Translations under genes and position numbers: made by a program
NCBI GenBank assembly: GCA_963930775.1
Contig: OZ005700.1
Span: forward strand, 6,458,609 to 6,522,608
From: Cliona cf. orientalis
Lineage: Eukaryota; Porifera; Demospongiae; Clionaida; Clionaidae
Direction of reading: 5' to 3'
DNA length: 64,000 nucleotides
Part shown: one piece after another, positions 42,840-56,848 of the stretch
Numbering within the stretch: position 1 is the first letter of the stretch
How the letters are laid out: each line of letters begins with the position of its first letter
The notes under the pieces: model-generated
What the model saw: only the letters and a program-made list of their open reading frames with translations
Database searches by the model: none
What the model was told of the DNA's origin: nothing

Positions 42840-45800
42840 TTGTCCAGCTATTTAATGTTTGTCAGTACTATATTATGTCCCGTTAATCAAAGTGTAGTTT
42901 GTGAGTGTGTTTTTTTTTTGTATACATGTATGTGTATTTTTTCGTTCCTTTTTGTTTCATGGTCATTGTATGGTGTTGTACATGTTTTATGGATCATCAT
43001 CTCATGAGAATCACTATCAGTGACGATACTGTTGTGCTGGCTGCTGATTTTGCTTTAGGATTTTTTTTAGGTCTTAGCTACATCTTGTGTGCTATAAATC
43101 ATGGATCACAATATTCTGTGAATTTTTATAGGGAGCATATTCTCTCCTCTCTTTTCTCTATCCTAAACCTGCAAGTTCCTTGCTACTTATCAATTTTAGG
43201 TCAATTCAAAAATTTGAGAAATAATTAAGTGGGATGCATGGTAGATGTCTATGTATGCAAGAACATGCATACAGAATGCACTGGCCTAAATTAGCAGTAT
43301 AGCATTGTAGTGGGGAATCAGCTCGGGGGAATGGCCCAGCTAGTCCCTTTTGATGCCCACTTGTATTCCTAGCCTTCATGACCTAATAGAAGTACCAGTC
43401 ATCATTGTTTGGAAAAGCGTTGTTTTTGAGAGTTTAATTTGATCCAAGTCACTGACTCTGACCCTGTAGTGTACCCAACTTGGTATGTGCCACACAAGCC
43501 TTATTATATAGTATAGGGAGCTACTTACTGTGGACTGTACATAATTATTTAGCTGCCCTCCTCTGTATGGGGCTTCCATGTCCTATAATGAACTGAGGTT
43601 GCCTGTAGTGGCCCTGGACTTCTCTCCAGTACAATGGAATCCAGAGAAAGGCTTCAAATATTGTAGCGGCCACTTTAATAAGGTGTATGCTACACAATGG
43701 TACATTAATAGTTACACATGCTTATTCCTCATTATTTCTTCATGATATTATTATAGATTATTGCACCGAAAGTCATAAACTGATGTAAAAATACACATGC
43801 AGAGGTATGTTCTAATGCAGTGCACGTCATTATTTTAGCCATAATAATAGTTTAGTAGCCACATGCAGCTTTCGATCCATCATTGCTCAGTTGGCTCTCA
43901 GCTGTTAAGAACTTCATCAGTTATCCCCTCTCTGCATCAAGTCCATTCCAGCAGCCTTGATCATAGACACTAATGCTTCACACAGACTAACCATTCCCTA
44001 ATAACGCCCTTGTAAGCAGATACTCAATACAGAAGCCACTGTGCTCTCCATGGCTACCCGATCCTCTGCCACCTATGCCAATTGAAATTGTCATAATAAT
44101 TATCAATAATTATGATGAATATCTCCTTTCAGGTCAAGTCAATAGGTAGACAAGAGTATTGGATCTCTTGAGCTCTTTTTCCAGTTCTATGAACTGAAAT
44201 GGAAGCTACCATCCATCCAAGCTTAGCACTCAAGCTGATCATGACTACACTATGCACTGGTATACTGGTATTATAATAATATTATTATTGTAGCAGGACT
44301 CAGGAGCACATGATTGAAAAATTAATAGTTATGCGCTCCTGCAGGGCTGCTCATTTTGTGTCTAATTATAGGCTGGAGATAGTTGAAGAAATATCAGGCT
44401 GACGGAGCTAGGGATGGTTCACCTCTAGATCTTGCTTCCAGTGTAAACATTCAATTCAGTAAACATACCCTGTGGTTGCCGGACCTGCCTGTCTGACCTC
44501 AAGGACTAAGATGATGGGAGCTGATAATTAGGTGATGAATATGAGAAATAATGACCTCAACATGCACAATAATCATGTATGTATATGTACACATTATGTT
44601 ACATGCATGTACATGTGTCTGTGTCTGTTTCAAGATGGAATAATCAGCATGCATGCACCTGAACCCTAGCTATGTGTGTGATACTGAACTCTGAAATAAT
44701 ATTACGCCAAGTTTGTTGCTGGAGTATTAGACATAATAGTGCCACTTGAAGATCTCAACAAAGAGCTACATGTGATGTGTGCATGTATGCATGCATGCAT
44801 GCATGCATACACATGCACTTATATTATACATATACATGCCTTGTAACTTTATATGGGTACCCAATTGCGATTTATGATAGATATTCATAGCTCCCCGATG
44901 TCAGTTATATCGTGTATAGTGATAACTATGCATTCCTGCACGGCAACGCCAATGGTTCAACATCTCACACAGCCTTCTATTAGCATATTAGCCAGAACAA
45001 CTCTCGAACATTATTGTGATCATTTGGCCACATTATGCATACTGTGACAGTGTAATAAGACCCAACAACATGCAAACACTCTTTAATCAGTATCATCTCT
45101 TCCCAAACTGTTTGAATAACAACAGTACATTCCAGTTAACATTTAGGAAGCGCCAAGGCCTTGTCAGGCCAGGGTATACCTTTTCTGGGGTGGGGCGTTG
45201 ACCCTTTCATGAATTGCCTTTCCCTATGTTTCACCTCCCCGTCCCCTTGATTTTGGTGCTAGGTGTTCATCCCCTTGGGTGAATCCCTGCACTATCTTGT
45301 ACCAAGCCCTCTGTTGGCTGTACATGCACTGCATGAAAGACCAGTGAGCTTGAGGTTGGTGGCTATTGTCTTTCAACAGACCTGCAGCTGCCTAGCTCTC
45401 TCCACAATCACTCTACAAGGTTGACAAGGTTGGGTTATGTCCCACTACAAAGGAGGGAACATCAGATGGGGTGGAATAATTTGTCCGCTGTGCATTACAG
45501 GGCTACGCTAGCTGCAGCGTTGGAGCTACATGTAGGCTATATAATTTATTATATTATGTCTACATATGCATCCGTGGATAATACCAGTAATACATGTGCA
45601 TGCATCCGTGGATAATTACAAGTCATGTATGTCTGCTCCTCCTAGCTTTTCAGGAGTCTAGGGACGAGGCTAAGGGCGTATGTGTCACTGTGAATAATTA
45701 TTATTATTATGACGTATATTAATCGTCTGCGTGCATGTGTGCGTATGTACATTGTAATTATGCATGAGTCTGATTCCAAATGGTAATACTATTCTTCCAC

Positions 45801-48800
45801 CGGTAATTAGATCACAATTGAGAGGGTGAATTCCTTTGATTAAATACTAGCTGCTTGAGTACCATCTGGTGGGCGTGAGTTATGTGCATGACGGTTGCTA
45901 CGCTACTTGTGGAATATGATATGGCAAGGGAGAAGATATTACATGGACTAAGACTACAATACAATGAATATGCATTGTACATTTATGTCAGTACACTACT
46001 ACAACACAAGCTACATACATTATTAATAATGTACATGTAGTGCAGTGAAATTCCATGCTTAATCAAATTGTATGCAATCTGATAATATAAAGGATCCATT
46101 ACATACGAAAGGATCCTGATTGTATTGATGTAGATACCCATCCAACCATTGATAATGTTAAACATACATAATATAACTGAGTTGAATAAAATTTCTTGTT
46201 AGTGAACAGACTAGACCAGCCGGTAGAGCACATGCATGTCCATGTGTCAAGTACAACAGTGAAAGAGCAACAGAAGGTACAGCTATAGCTACTAGCTTAT
46301 GTATCAGCAGTTGGGACGTACACCTTATAAGGCCAGTCAGTTTGGGAAAACAAGGTCAACATCAACAATTAAGTGCAGGTCATGAAACCTAGCCATAGTA
46401 TACCCTACTGCTTCAGCGTGTAGAGTAGCAATAAACTATGAAGCGTTCTTGAGAGGGCCTTGGATGCAGAATCATCGAGTAGCAATGAAACATAGAGTAG
46501 CAATAATATAACATGAAGCTTTCTTGAGAAGGGATGCAAAAACTGTCCTCTTAGTACCTACGTTTTATGACACCATACATATATGTATGCACCATATAGG
46601 GAAAGATTATATAGCCCACTGTTTTCAATTGTTTACTTTCATACACACACATAAGTCTTGCCTAGAGAGCTGCAGGGGCTGGTCTGGAAAGTGGAATGCT
46701 TTCTTGATGTAGATTCCTGGACGTCAGTGCCAGGGAACGGGACAGTCTACTACCAAGTATATACATGCCGAGGAGCAAGGTGAACATATTGCTGACCTCT
46801 CAGGATTGGCCCATATCCATAAACCAACTCAACTCAGCCTACCTGTACATGTACCACCTATCTACCACATAGTATGCCAGCTGCAGTCTTCTCCACTCCC
46901 CGCACTATCCTTGTGTGCCCCATATACACAGGTAGGGTGTAAATATGTACCCACGTTGGTATAAATGTACTACCAATTATCGGGCATGTCGGTGGTGGCC
47001 ATGTATGGAGGTCTAGCAGACATCCACAACAGTCAAACGAAACAAGGGCTGTTACATAACTGCATACTTAACCTGACAAATACCTCACTTACTAAGTTAG
47101 TGGATGACAATGAGCCCTTGTGCAGCCAAACAACAAGGCTGCATGCTTGGAAATAGAAAGAAGTGGAGGGACAGATATGGAAATTAAGGGGGAAGCTAGG
47201 TTATAGGACAGCTAGCTATAGCAACTAGACACAGAGATATAAACATCATAAACTAGGAAGAATGCTGTAGCTTAGCATGCTCCTATCCCTGGGAGATGAT
47301 CAGAGTGCAAGTGGCAGAGATAAATAATATTATTGGCATAGGCTTAAAAACCTCTCATATCAATGTAGGTATTAATAAAGATGAAACCTCAATTATTACA
47401 GTACCCATATCTGGCCCTGCTTGAAGGAGATCGAGGTGCAGGGATTACCATAAAGAGAAGTGGATAAGTGCATGAGACACGAGGGCATGAAGGCACACAT
47501 GCCCAGACCGTGTGTTACATAGCATGGCATGGCATGGCGTGGCATAGCGGGGAATGGCACAATGTCATGCATGTGCCAAAGCTAGAGAACAATTGACATC
47601 CACTCAGCACACACTCACACATGCCCACAATATGCACAAGGCATGCACAATTCCCAGTGAGTTAGTCCAGACTGTATGGGTAGAATACCAATATTAGGGA
47701 AATTCATTTTATCCTCATTGAAAAGAAAAACAGTGCATGACTGGAGGTGGGCTTTCAATATGCTGACAGATAGCAAGGAACTGCCCCATCAGCTCCAGTG
47801 CATGCAGCACATGTAAGCCATGCTCATAGAGCATGCACTGCTCATGCTTGCCATTGCCACTCATGCAGCTAGCCTGGCTGGCACTTAGCTCAGGCCCAGC
47901 ACACAATGCCAGCTTTCAGATTGAATGTCTGTTGGGCAACTGTTGACAAAAATTATCAGCCATAACTGTTGTAAACTTACCCATAAGAGAAAGCCTAAGC
48001 TGGCTATAATATTATTGTAATTTACAATTTCTAAAATCCTCATTATCAATATGCTCCTCTTCAGTTTGTTCATCTGATGGAGTAATACACACTATATTTG
48101 ACATTGTATTAAAAGATTACACCTTTATACATCTTTCTCTTTTAAAATTCTAATTTCATTCTTGCAATAATTTCTGGGTGACTGAATAATACTGACAGTC
48201 TGTGACCTATTATACATCACTATAGCTATAACCTAATTAACTATTGCAATAATATTACCAACCTCTGGTCTGGGCATGGCTAGCTAGAGCATTGAGTAGC
48301 TAAGGGTTGGAGCAACCCAAAAGAGAGGGTGAGAATAAGCCAGGCAAGTTGCCCATGGCTATGCAATTATAGTGGACCTTCACTGCATGGGTTTGGGAAA
48401 GGGCAGGGGATAAGAGTTAATAGGTGCATGCAGCCATGGAAATATTATTATTTTTAAGCATTAATGAAATACTAGCTGGTACAGCACAGTATTGTTGACC
48501 CTAAGAACTGAATGGTAGTACCCACCAGGCCAATTAATTAAGATAAAAAACAATTATCACTGGACAGGGCTCCTGTAAGGCAACACATTAAAATTTAACA
48601 AGTTTGGGTCCAGCAGTAATCATTAGTAATTGAGAAACCAACACCCCCAATAGCTAGCCAAAACAAAAACAAAGTATTTCAAACAGTAAAACTAGATTGA
48701 TCATGATTTCTTTATATTAAGCAGTGGCAGCAGCTGAGGCATCAAATTTAGTTGTGTAGGTTAGGTACAGCTAAGAGCCAGGACAATGTATGCTGAATGC

Positions 48801-49195
48801 AAAACAGCTGACAGGTGTTACACAATTAGGTCGCCAATACAAACCAGATTACTAGAGCTGTGGCCAGAGAGAACAATGGTGCACTCTCATAACCCTTACC
48901 CCATACAGCCATAATGAATTTCCACAAAACAAAAGGGCCTAAACCACCAGCTCAGGCAGGCAGGTTGGCAGCCCAGGCATGGCTGGGCAGGGAGAGAGAG
49001 AGCTGTCTGCCATGAAGGCCCCAGGCTTCTTAACTGTATACAGAATAATACCCTACCTGTCTATTTCACAGGGTAATTGTTTAAATCATTTAAGAAACCA
49101 CATCCTGCTTTAGGTATTAAATTTGTTGGTTCTCTGTGTATAATTGTTCAGGCCAAAATGGATTATGCAACCCATAGCAGTGAGTACACAATTTG
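42840..49195. other. Gene-poor stretch, part 1
   Basis: The first 400 bases are T-rich and may be the 3' untranslated region of the PPP1R3-like gene. The rest is AT-rich with short TACATG/ATGCATGC repeats (44580-44790) and a GGCATGGCAT run (47520-47560). Two frames look mildly coding-like, at 46965-47156 (+) and 47715-47906 (-), but neither has clear splice partners or a recognisable family. No gene is called. Confidence 0.45.
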
Positions 49196-49204
49196 ATAGA
49201 TTGG

Positions 49205-49275
49205 AGTGGGGGAGGGGGGGAGGGGGGGGAGGGGGAGAGAGAGAGAGAGAGGGGGGGGGGAAGAGGGAGGAGGAG
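49205..49275. repeat. G/GA-rich low-complexity tract
   Basis: Runs of GGGGGAGGGGGGGGAGGGGG followed by (GA)n and another G10 run. Guanine runs of this spacing can form a G-quadruplex on the plus strand. Confidence 0.85.
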
Positions 49276-50710
49276 AGCTTGTTTAGACTAAAGTCAGTGA
49301 GCCTCTCAAGATCAGTTAGACTTTTGTGCGAAACCTTAGCCCAGAAGATTGTACAATCATGTGGCCGAGCACGATCTCAGCACAACATGTACATCTTCAT
49401 TGGCAACACATGCACCATTGTGATGCACACGTGAACACAGTATGGGCCGTGCGCCGGGTGCTAGGTACTGGGTCTTTCAACTAGCATACTGCTGCATTGT
49501 GCAATGACTGGTGTGGGGAGGTCCAGGCACGCTGGCTATGGCCGGCCAGAACGCCATGGCCATGTGTTCACCATGCCTGTGACATGTCCAGAGACCAGAT
49601 GGGCAGGCAATATTCATCCAGTCAGCAGGTCAATGAATCGTTGCATGTACCTTACTGACATATGGCTCTCCAGTGCAGTTTAGTATTCATAGACTATAAT
49701 TGCAGAAAATCTATTTCCTAGCCAGCATGCAATACAATGGGTCTAATAAACTGTTGTGTCATCACGCCACTAATTGATCACCATATTACCTAACTAGCAT
49801 GGCACTGAATCTGCAGAACATATTTCACGCATGCAATCTCTAGGTATTCCTAAGCCTGTCTCAAGGGCATACTAAACTACGTAAGAGAATAGGATGCAAT
49901 ACTTTCATACACTCGTATAATATAGCCATTGTTGAATTTATTTCATATGGATTTCAACAATGCCTGCTGCCCTAGCTCTTTCGTAGTAGTATACTCCCCT
50001 TGTGAAACAATGGACAGACTTGCAGGTGAGAGCCATGGCTGTGTGTCATAGGCTTGTAAGGTTCTTTGAGTTTTGTGTTTGTCAAAGACATCCTAGCCCA
50101 AGCTTCAAGAGTTAACCCTGATGCTCCCTTCTCGATGTGTAGCTCCTTTGTGGCGGGTACTACTATGATACAAGGCACAACCAACAAACAGGCAGGTGCA
50201 CATGTGGCAATCCTGTACTGTATATACGGAGAGGGGGAGACGCCCATCACTTCTATCCACCAATCAGATCACTTTAAGATATTCATTATCATAATGCAAT
50301 CCCATATTAGTTATGGTGGGAACTCTGAACTTGCATATAGGTAACACACCATCACCTTGGCATGCCAATTGCCCTCTTTCACCCAGGAAAACTATGCCAT
50401 AAACAATGAATGATAATTATTGCCAACTACAAAGAAAGAACAGGGTATGAGTGAATTTACTTTTAACGCCTGGGGGAGGGGGGAGTATTCCTCTGAGTGA
50501 AAGTCACCCAATCCAATTGGCTGAAAGGGTTGGAACAATACCGTGACATGCACACACGCAGACACACATCCCACACAAATAGCAAACATGCACAGACAGA
50601 GAGATAACTTTAAGTAGTCTACCTTACATAAGGGGAACGAATCAACACCTAAAAAATTGCAAAAATTGAAAATTACAATAAAACCCAGATCTGAGTAAGC
50701 ATAGTGCACA

Positions 50711-50905
50711 GTCATGAATACCTGACAAGCTACTACGGTATGTATCATGAAATTTCACCATGCACCCAACAGGTCTATGAACATGATCGTATGGCTCCAA
50801 CTGTATTCAATAACAACTCCTCAGTCTTTCACGATTATACGCCCATTTTCACCGACCAACCAGAACATTCATATCAACCAAATTCACCACCTAACTGTAG
50901 GGGTA
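50711..50905 (+). CDS. Possible orphan exon, Tyr/His/Asn/Pro-rich
   Basis: A plus-strand frame follows an AG at 50710 and runs to about 50900, where GT sites follow. The peptide (EYLTSYYGMYHEISPCTQQV, then NNNSSVFHDYTPIF) has the low-Lys, Tyr/Ser/Pro-rich make-up of transcription-factor activation regions. About 80 bp on, 50985-51053 holds another coding-like frame (LEYHQWNATPYTSQQLGKLW). No DNA-binding domain was found nearby and the acceptor is not pyrimidine-rich. Function unknown. Confidence 0.22.
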
Positions 50906-51289
50906 TCGGGTGTATAGCATGCACCTATTGAACTTCTGATAAGTGGCTATTTAGTCAAGTTCACCTATATCAGTTGGAATATCATCAGTGGAATGCAACT
51001 CCCTACACCTCCCAGCAGCTGGGGAAACTATGGGCCTATGACGGCCGGGCCAAGGTCATGATCAGTAAACAATGAATGACATCAACCAAAGGAGAGAGAG
51101 GTTGTATTGTACATAAATCCACTCACAGAGGGTATCGAGAGTGTTCGAGCAATCGACGGTCACCGGTCGCCATGTGGAAGGAAGACAATCGATACTACAT
51201 TGTTATATGTAGCTGGGACGACAGACACATGTGTTACAATACATACAGTGTGGAAATAACCAGGAACCCTTACACATGCAGAGACAGGT

Positions 51290-51315
51290 GTACACACACA
51301 CACACACACACACAA
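51290..51315. repeat. (CA)n microsatellite
   Basis: A simple CA run. The frames overlapping it are repeat artefacts. A second CA run is at about 52060-52085. Confidence 0.9.
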
Positions 51316-51399
51316 CATGCACAGACACAAACTGAAAAAGAGTAGAGAGGGAGATACCCTCACTGTTGCCATAGAACCTTATTAACAACATTGTGCAAC

Positions 51400-52057
51400 A
51401 AAACACTAGACGGCCAGTTGTAATTTTTCTTGGTGGTCATTTGTCTGATTAAATTCAAGAGCGCACATGATTAAAGAAAATCCTGTTTGAGATAAATGAA
51501 TTCTACATGACTCTCCCAGTGAAACTCATGAATACAGCCAGGGAAAGTCAGAAATAGGTAGCCTTGCAGGTGTGAATACCACCATCCCAGAAATATACAT
51601 CCTAGCAAGTGCTGTAGGCACCTGGAGTAGGCTCCCCCTTGCATGAAGTTTTTCAAGGTTACTATATGTACATAGTACATGTAATCTTGGGATGACTATT
51701 TTACACTGAAGCTCCCTCTACAAGTACATGTACTTAAACTCTAGTTACGCCCTCCGAGAGGCTAACCAAAATTAATCACATAATCAAATTCACCGATATC
51801 GTGTGTGGGAGAGGGAAAGGGTACAGAGAACTATTAAACTCATGATAAATGGAGACATGGTCAGGATGACCTGTACAGACGGGGTGCCCTATGGAATGCC
51901 GTGCATGGAAAGTATAGGCAGCCGGCAAACAATGAATGATACCTACTAAAGCATAGGCCATTATGAATTTAGTGGATATTGGCCATTATGAATTTGGTGG
52001 ATATTGCAATCGAGGTTTCAATGGAAGGTCATTCATTAGTGAAGGGGATTAGCTGGT

Positions 52058-52088
<31 letters not shown>

Positions 52089-52960
52089 ACAAAGCAGCAA
52101 GCAGCACTTGGCTTTAATATAATAGTCTTATATAACATTTCATATTTGTGGTGATTTGCTTACAAGGTACTTAAAGATAATGGGCCACTCAATAAGTAGC
52201 GTGACATCATCAAGCCTACTATAGTTGGCAATGGTCTAGACAATTGCCTTCTAGCCTAAAAAAATAATAATAGAGAGGGCTGACTCATAATTAGATTTGG
52301 TGTAATCATCAATCTAATTATGCACTACCCTTACTCCATGCAGCTACATGTAATTATATAACATCTGCCAACTCCCACAGGCAATTATCTCACTGCTCAA
52401 GGCCAGCACAACAGCCCTGATAGGAGAAAAGAGAGAGAGGACTTCCTAGCTAGGTCAAAGGTGGACATGCAGCCACACAGGATAAATAGGAAAGAGAGAG
52501 GGAAAGGTATCATACCAGTGACTATATGTACTATTGAGTTGATGAATGATTAAGGCTTATCATGATCATATTATACCTAGCTTGCTGGGCAGGAAGTCTG
52601 CTAGCTATTCAACCAGCTTATGACTAAATCCACCACACTTCCTTCATAGTGAGACTGTTGAGTAATAACTAGTAATCACTACTCCCTCACAGGGAGATTC
52701 GAAATAGCTTTCAAAGGATATGCCAGATGACCACATTTCCTGGTAATCCATGGAGACTATAGGGTAGCATAACTACTCATAATCCTGGGCCGCTTCAGTA
52801 ATAATACCCTACCCACTTGAAGCACAATGTATTTGTTTACTTCCACCACGTGTAGTCTGAGGTATGTGTACATGTATACTGAGGATGCGGTGATTTAATG
52901 AGCGTGGGTGTGTGAGCACATTGTGTGCACACTGTGTGCATGTGCAAGTGAGCTACACTG
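51400..52960. other. Gene-poor stretch, part 2
   Basis: AT-rich DNA with a short tandem duplication near 51955-52005 (GGCCATTATGAATTTAGTGG, repeated once). No supported exon. Confidence 0.45.
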
Positions 52961-52974
52961 TATGAACATCAATA

Positions 52975-53510
52975 ATAATATATACCCTTAGTGTGCTACT
53001 ATACAGTAACCGCTACTTACCACAAGATGCCCGCCTTGGACAAAATATCATGTATCCTTATGTAATTCAGGCAACATGCGGTGACTTGAATATTACCCTG
53101 TGCTGCCTAGTGTGCTACCACTGCCACCACAGGACACCCGTCTGGGACAAGATATGCTGTACCCTTAAGTAATGGAGGTTTCATGAATCCCCCTAGTATG
53201 CTATCACCACTACCGCAGGACACTCGCCAGCCAGCCGGCCAGCCTAGCCTGGGACAAAAATCATGATCGACCTAAAGTAATGACTAAAGGTGTAGATATG
53301 GTAATTCAATACCTGTATGTTTGTGTGTTTGTGTGGTTTGAGCACACTGTGTGCATGTGCTGCACAACTGGGGTGAGGATTACCCTATCCTAGTAGAGTG
53401 CAAAGGCAAAGCTAAGGCAAAGCTAAGACAAAGCTAAGGCTGCTGCCACAAGATACACACTTATCTGCAGTGGCCCTGTCTTGGGTAAAATATGATGTAC
53501 CCTACAGTGT
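52975..53510 (+). repeat. Degenerate ~100-bp tandem array
   Basis: Four diverged units share the order CCTAGTGTGCTA, then CCAC(A/C)GGAC or CCACAAGAT, then TGGGACAAgATAT, then TGTACCCT. They lie at about 52985, 53100, 53195 and 53385. The third is interrupted by CCAGCCAGCCGGCCAGCC and the fourth by AAAGCTAAGGC repeats. No coding frame spans them. Confidence 0.55.
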
Positions 53511-54541
53511 AGGCAGCCAATACTGGATCCAGAAACTTAACAAGTTCACAAAACAAATCCTTTATTGCATTCTACCAATGCCCCACCACACAAAATGATC
53601 ATTTTTGAAATTGTCCACTTGTAATGCATTATTCAATACTAGTTATTGGGCTAGCTACAGTCATGGGCACTTTGATGTCTACTGATGTCTACTGACACTG
53701 TGTACCATAACACTCCATTCAGCTTCAAATAAATGGTTTTGACTCATCCAATCCACCCATCCACCCACCCACCCACACTCACTCACAGTGTCACACTACA
53801 GGAACGCAGGTTGGCAGGGCTCCCAGCAGCTCAAGACCCTAGGGCTAAAAATAGCCGAGCTACAGAACTACACAACCAAACTACATAGGCAGTCAAGGCC
53901 ACCTGGACGTGTGGCAAAGGCCAATCACAACTCTCACTCTCTCTATCTCTGGCCACTATCAATAATTTTCTCTCCATGGATCCTTCACATGTATGTAGCT
54001 GCAATGTATTGTGACCTATAGATCAACCAGTAAAACCAGTATTGGTGGCCAGCAAATACGATATTATAGCCACAAGTGGGGAGAAGATAACATTACCCCC
54101 ATTGCCTTCAAGGTGACTCACATGTAACATGTACTGGTCAAGCAAGCACAAATCCAATCATGGACCGACCACTGAGAGTCTGTGAGCAGGCCACCATGCA
54201 ACCCTCTAACACATACAAACACAATTATGACAGAAATTAATTTTGAGAGAGAGAGAGAGAGAGAGAGCGTGAAAGCAAGAGAGAGGGAGAGGGAGAGGGG
54301 GTGGAAAATGAAGGGACACACAAAAAAGAGAGGGAGAAATCAGGTGAATTATAAAATGTGGGGTAATCCAAGAAGGTTATTGGCTTTGGTTCAAATCATA
54401 TGAGAATGTAAACAGTCAAGTAAATGTATTATACCGCTAGCAGAACTTGGTTAGGTTGACCTGGCTGGATGGATGATGGTGTGATCGATGCTGTCCTGGG
54501 GGAGCTGTGCTCGGTGGTGTGTGTATGGGTTAGCTGTGTGG
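53511..54541. other. Gene-poor stretch, part 3
   Basis: Contains an (ACCC)n run near 53752-53775 and a (GA)n run at 54245-54268. It includes the 3' flank of GINS4. No gene is seen. Confidence 0.45.
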
Positions 54542-56804
54542 TCAGATAAGCTTGGCTGCCCCAGAGTGGACCAATGAGGAGATGGGTCTGTACGGAAGGA
54601 TGTACTGGTTGCCAGGCAACACATCGATGACCTCTTGGTCTGCTCCCTCTTCCCTACAAGCAAAGGTAAAGAGATAGCAGAGAATTCCGTAAAAACATCA
54701 TCACTGTTTCTGTTTGCATGAGAAAACACGGCACATTATGCTAGCTCCCTTGGTATTAGGTATGAACACAGCTAGGTTTATGGTTGCCACTACGAAAACT
54801 GACAACATTGCCATACATGCATGTGTACGATATGAAACTGACATAATACGCAATTCTGAAACTGAGCAATATGCATGTAAACACAGCTAGAACATTTAAT
54901 GAATGGTAAAGACATACAACAATTAATTTATATGCAACACCTATAGTGTTCTCAGCTACATGTAGGTGATTTGAATCCTGAAAAACAAATTATTTTTGAC
55001 CACATGAAATTTAAAAGAGCCATCAACTAATTAAACTAGCCAATTATACAGGGTCTGCCCCATGTGCCCACATGGTGCACATGGGTACCAGCCTCAGAGC
55101 ACATGCCCAGAACATGCACACTATATGGCAAGGAAAGTAAAGAGTCTCATCAAAGTTAGCATAATGGCCAATACAAACATACCACACTTTAACACCAACA
55201 GGGAATAAAAGATAAAAATCAGCAGAAAGCACAAAAGACCCCATGCCCACCATGTAGGATACATGTGCAGCACATGTACAGCATGTGCAAAGGACATGGG
55301 AAGAACATGCTATACCATGCAATGTAGGTGGTGGCCAAGATAGTATACCTAAACAGTGCACTCAACAGTATGGCCATCAGCCAAAACAGCCCACCTGAGA
55401 TCCAGAGCAGCTAGAGCTAGCATACAAAGTTGTTTGAAAACATGGGCAGATGTGATAATTGGGTTGATACTGAAGCCTTACAAAGCAGTGCTTAGGCTAT
55501 TCTCAGCAGTTATTCACAACCCTGGGGTAGTAATACTCATCCTTCCTTAAGAAATTTCACAGGTGCTGCTGATGGGTGCTTTTTCATATTAGACACAATA
55601 CTTATGGGAAAATGTGAAGAAGATGTTCAGGCTCTATTAGTTGAGGAACCAAGCTTCCCTACAGGGCAGTGTACACAAACAAAGACTACCTACAGCAAAA
55701 GTGGACACCCTACCCAGGGTTAATGAGGTCAAACTGGGCCAATCAAAGGTATTCATACACAACAAAAGGAACCTCCATGAATCTCATTAAGAAAAAGACA
55801 AACATTAAAGAAAATGCTAACAGTTTCTCTCTGGATCGCTAATTGCAATGCTTGAGGTACAGGTATGTCTACCTACAGACAGCTTTTTAACAGCTTTTAA
55901 TAATCAATTAGAACACAGGATACAGTACCCCAAACACCAAGAGAACAAGTTCACCACTCATCCTAGTTGGTACCAAAATCCTGATATTGTTTATTGTGCA
56001 CATACACAACATAATTCACGCAAAAATTCATGTTTAGTTATAGTGAGAGGGGAGAGATGGAGGGTTTACAGCCTGTGACGCTTGGCAAAACTGGCGAACA
56101 GGTAAACAAAAGGGAATGCTATTGTAGGCAATCCATTTTCACAGAGCTGAGGACAAGATCACAATGGATGTGTGTAGAAGCACCTGCCTGTATCAAAGAC
56201 AGGCCTGGAGACCACAGGATCATGGACAAAGCTAGTTAACTGGGACTGGGGAAGAGAAATGGCTTCACCATAAAACCACAAGTCACAATATTTCTGGAGC
56301 TAATTGGCACAGCCTCAGAGACCAGTAAACTCCATGACTCCAGGCCTACCCACAAAAACAAAAGTTGCAGTGTCTTGAGGCATGCCTACCAACAGAAATA
56401 GAACCTAGACACCACCATCACTGATTGTGTGTACAGTGGAAACCCTCCATTTGGGACACCCTTTGGACAATCTTGAGTGTCCTGATTAAAGGAAGGGGTT
56501 TCACTGTACTCCACTTATTCTGCATGGTAGCAATATTAATAAGGTGCCTGTATAAGTAAGTTACATGCACACACACAGCATGGAATCCCAAGGTATGAAT
56601 ATTGAGTATCTACCAACATCTAACCATATGTGTGTATACAATCACGGCTAAAGCAGAGACTGCTTCATATGGAAGCTTTTATTATGTGCAACGACTTACG
56701 TACTCTGTATCAATGGCAACTTGGTCAGTTTGTTCAACAGCTCTCATAAACACATAGCTATCCAGATTTGGTCTCTGCACTGTGTGGGTAGGAGAAAGGA
56801 GCAC

Positions 56805-56848
<44 letters not shown>

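Noticed and set aside
42905-43228. 107-codon Phe/Tyr/Cys-rich plus frame after the PPP1R3-like gene
   Set aside because: T-rich DNA naturally gives Phe-rich open frames. There is no start context or family match, and it is likely 3' untranslated.
51160-51406. Cys/Val-rich minus frames
   Set aside because: They read through the (CA)n run and have no family match.
54118-54321. Leu/Ser-rich minus frame
   Set aside because: It is produced by the (GA)n microsatellite.
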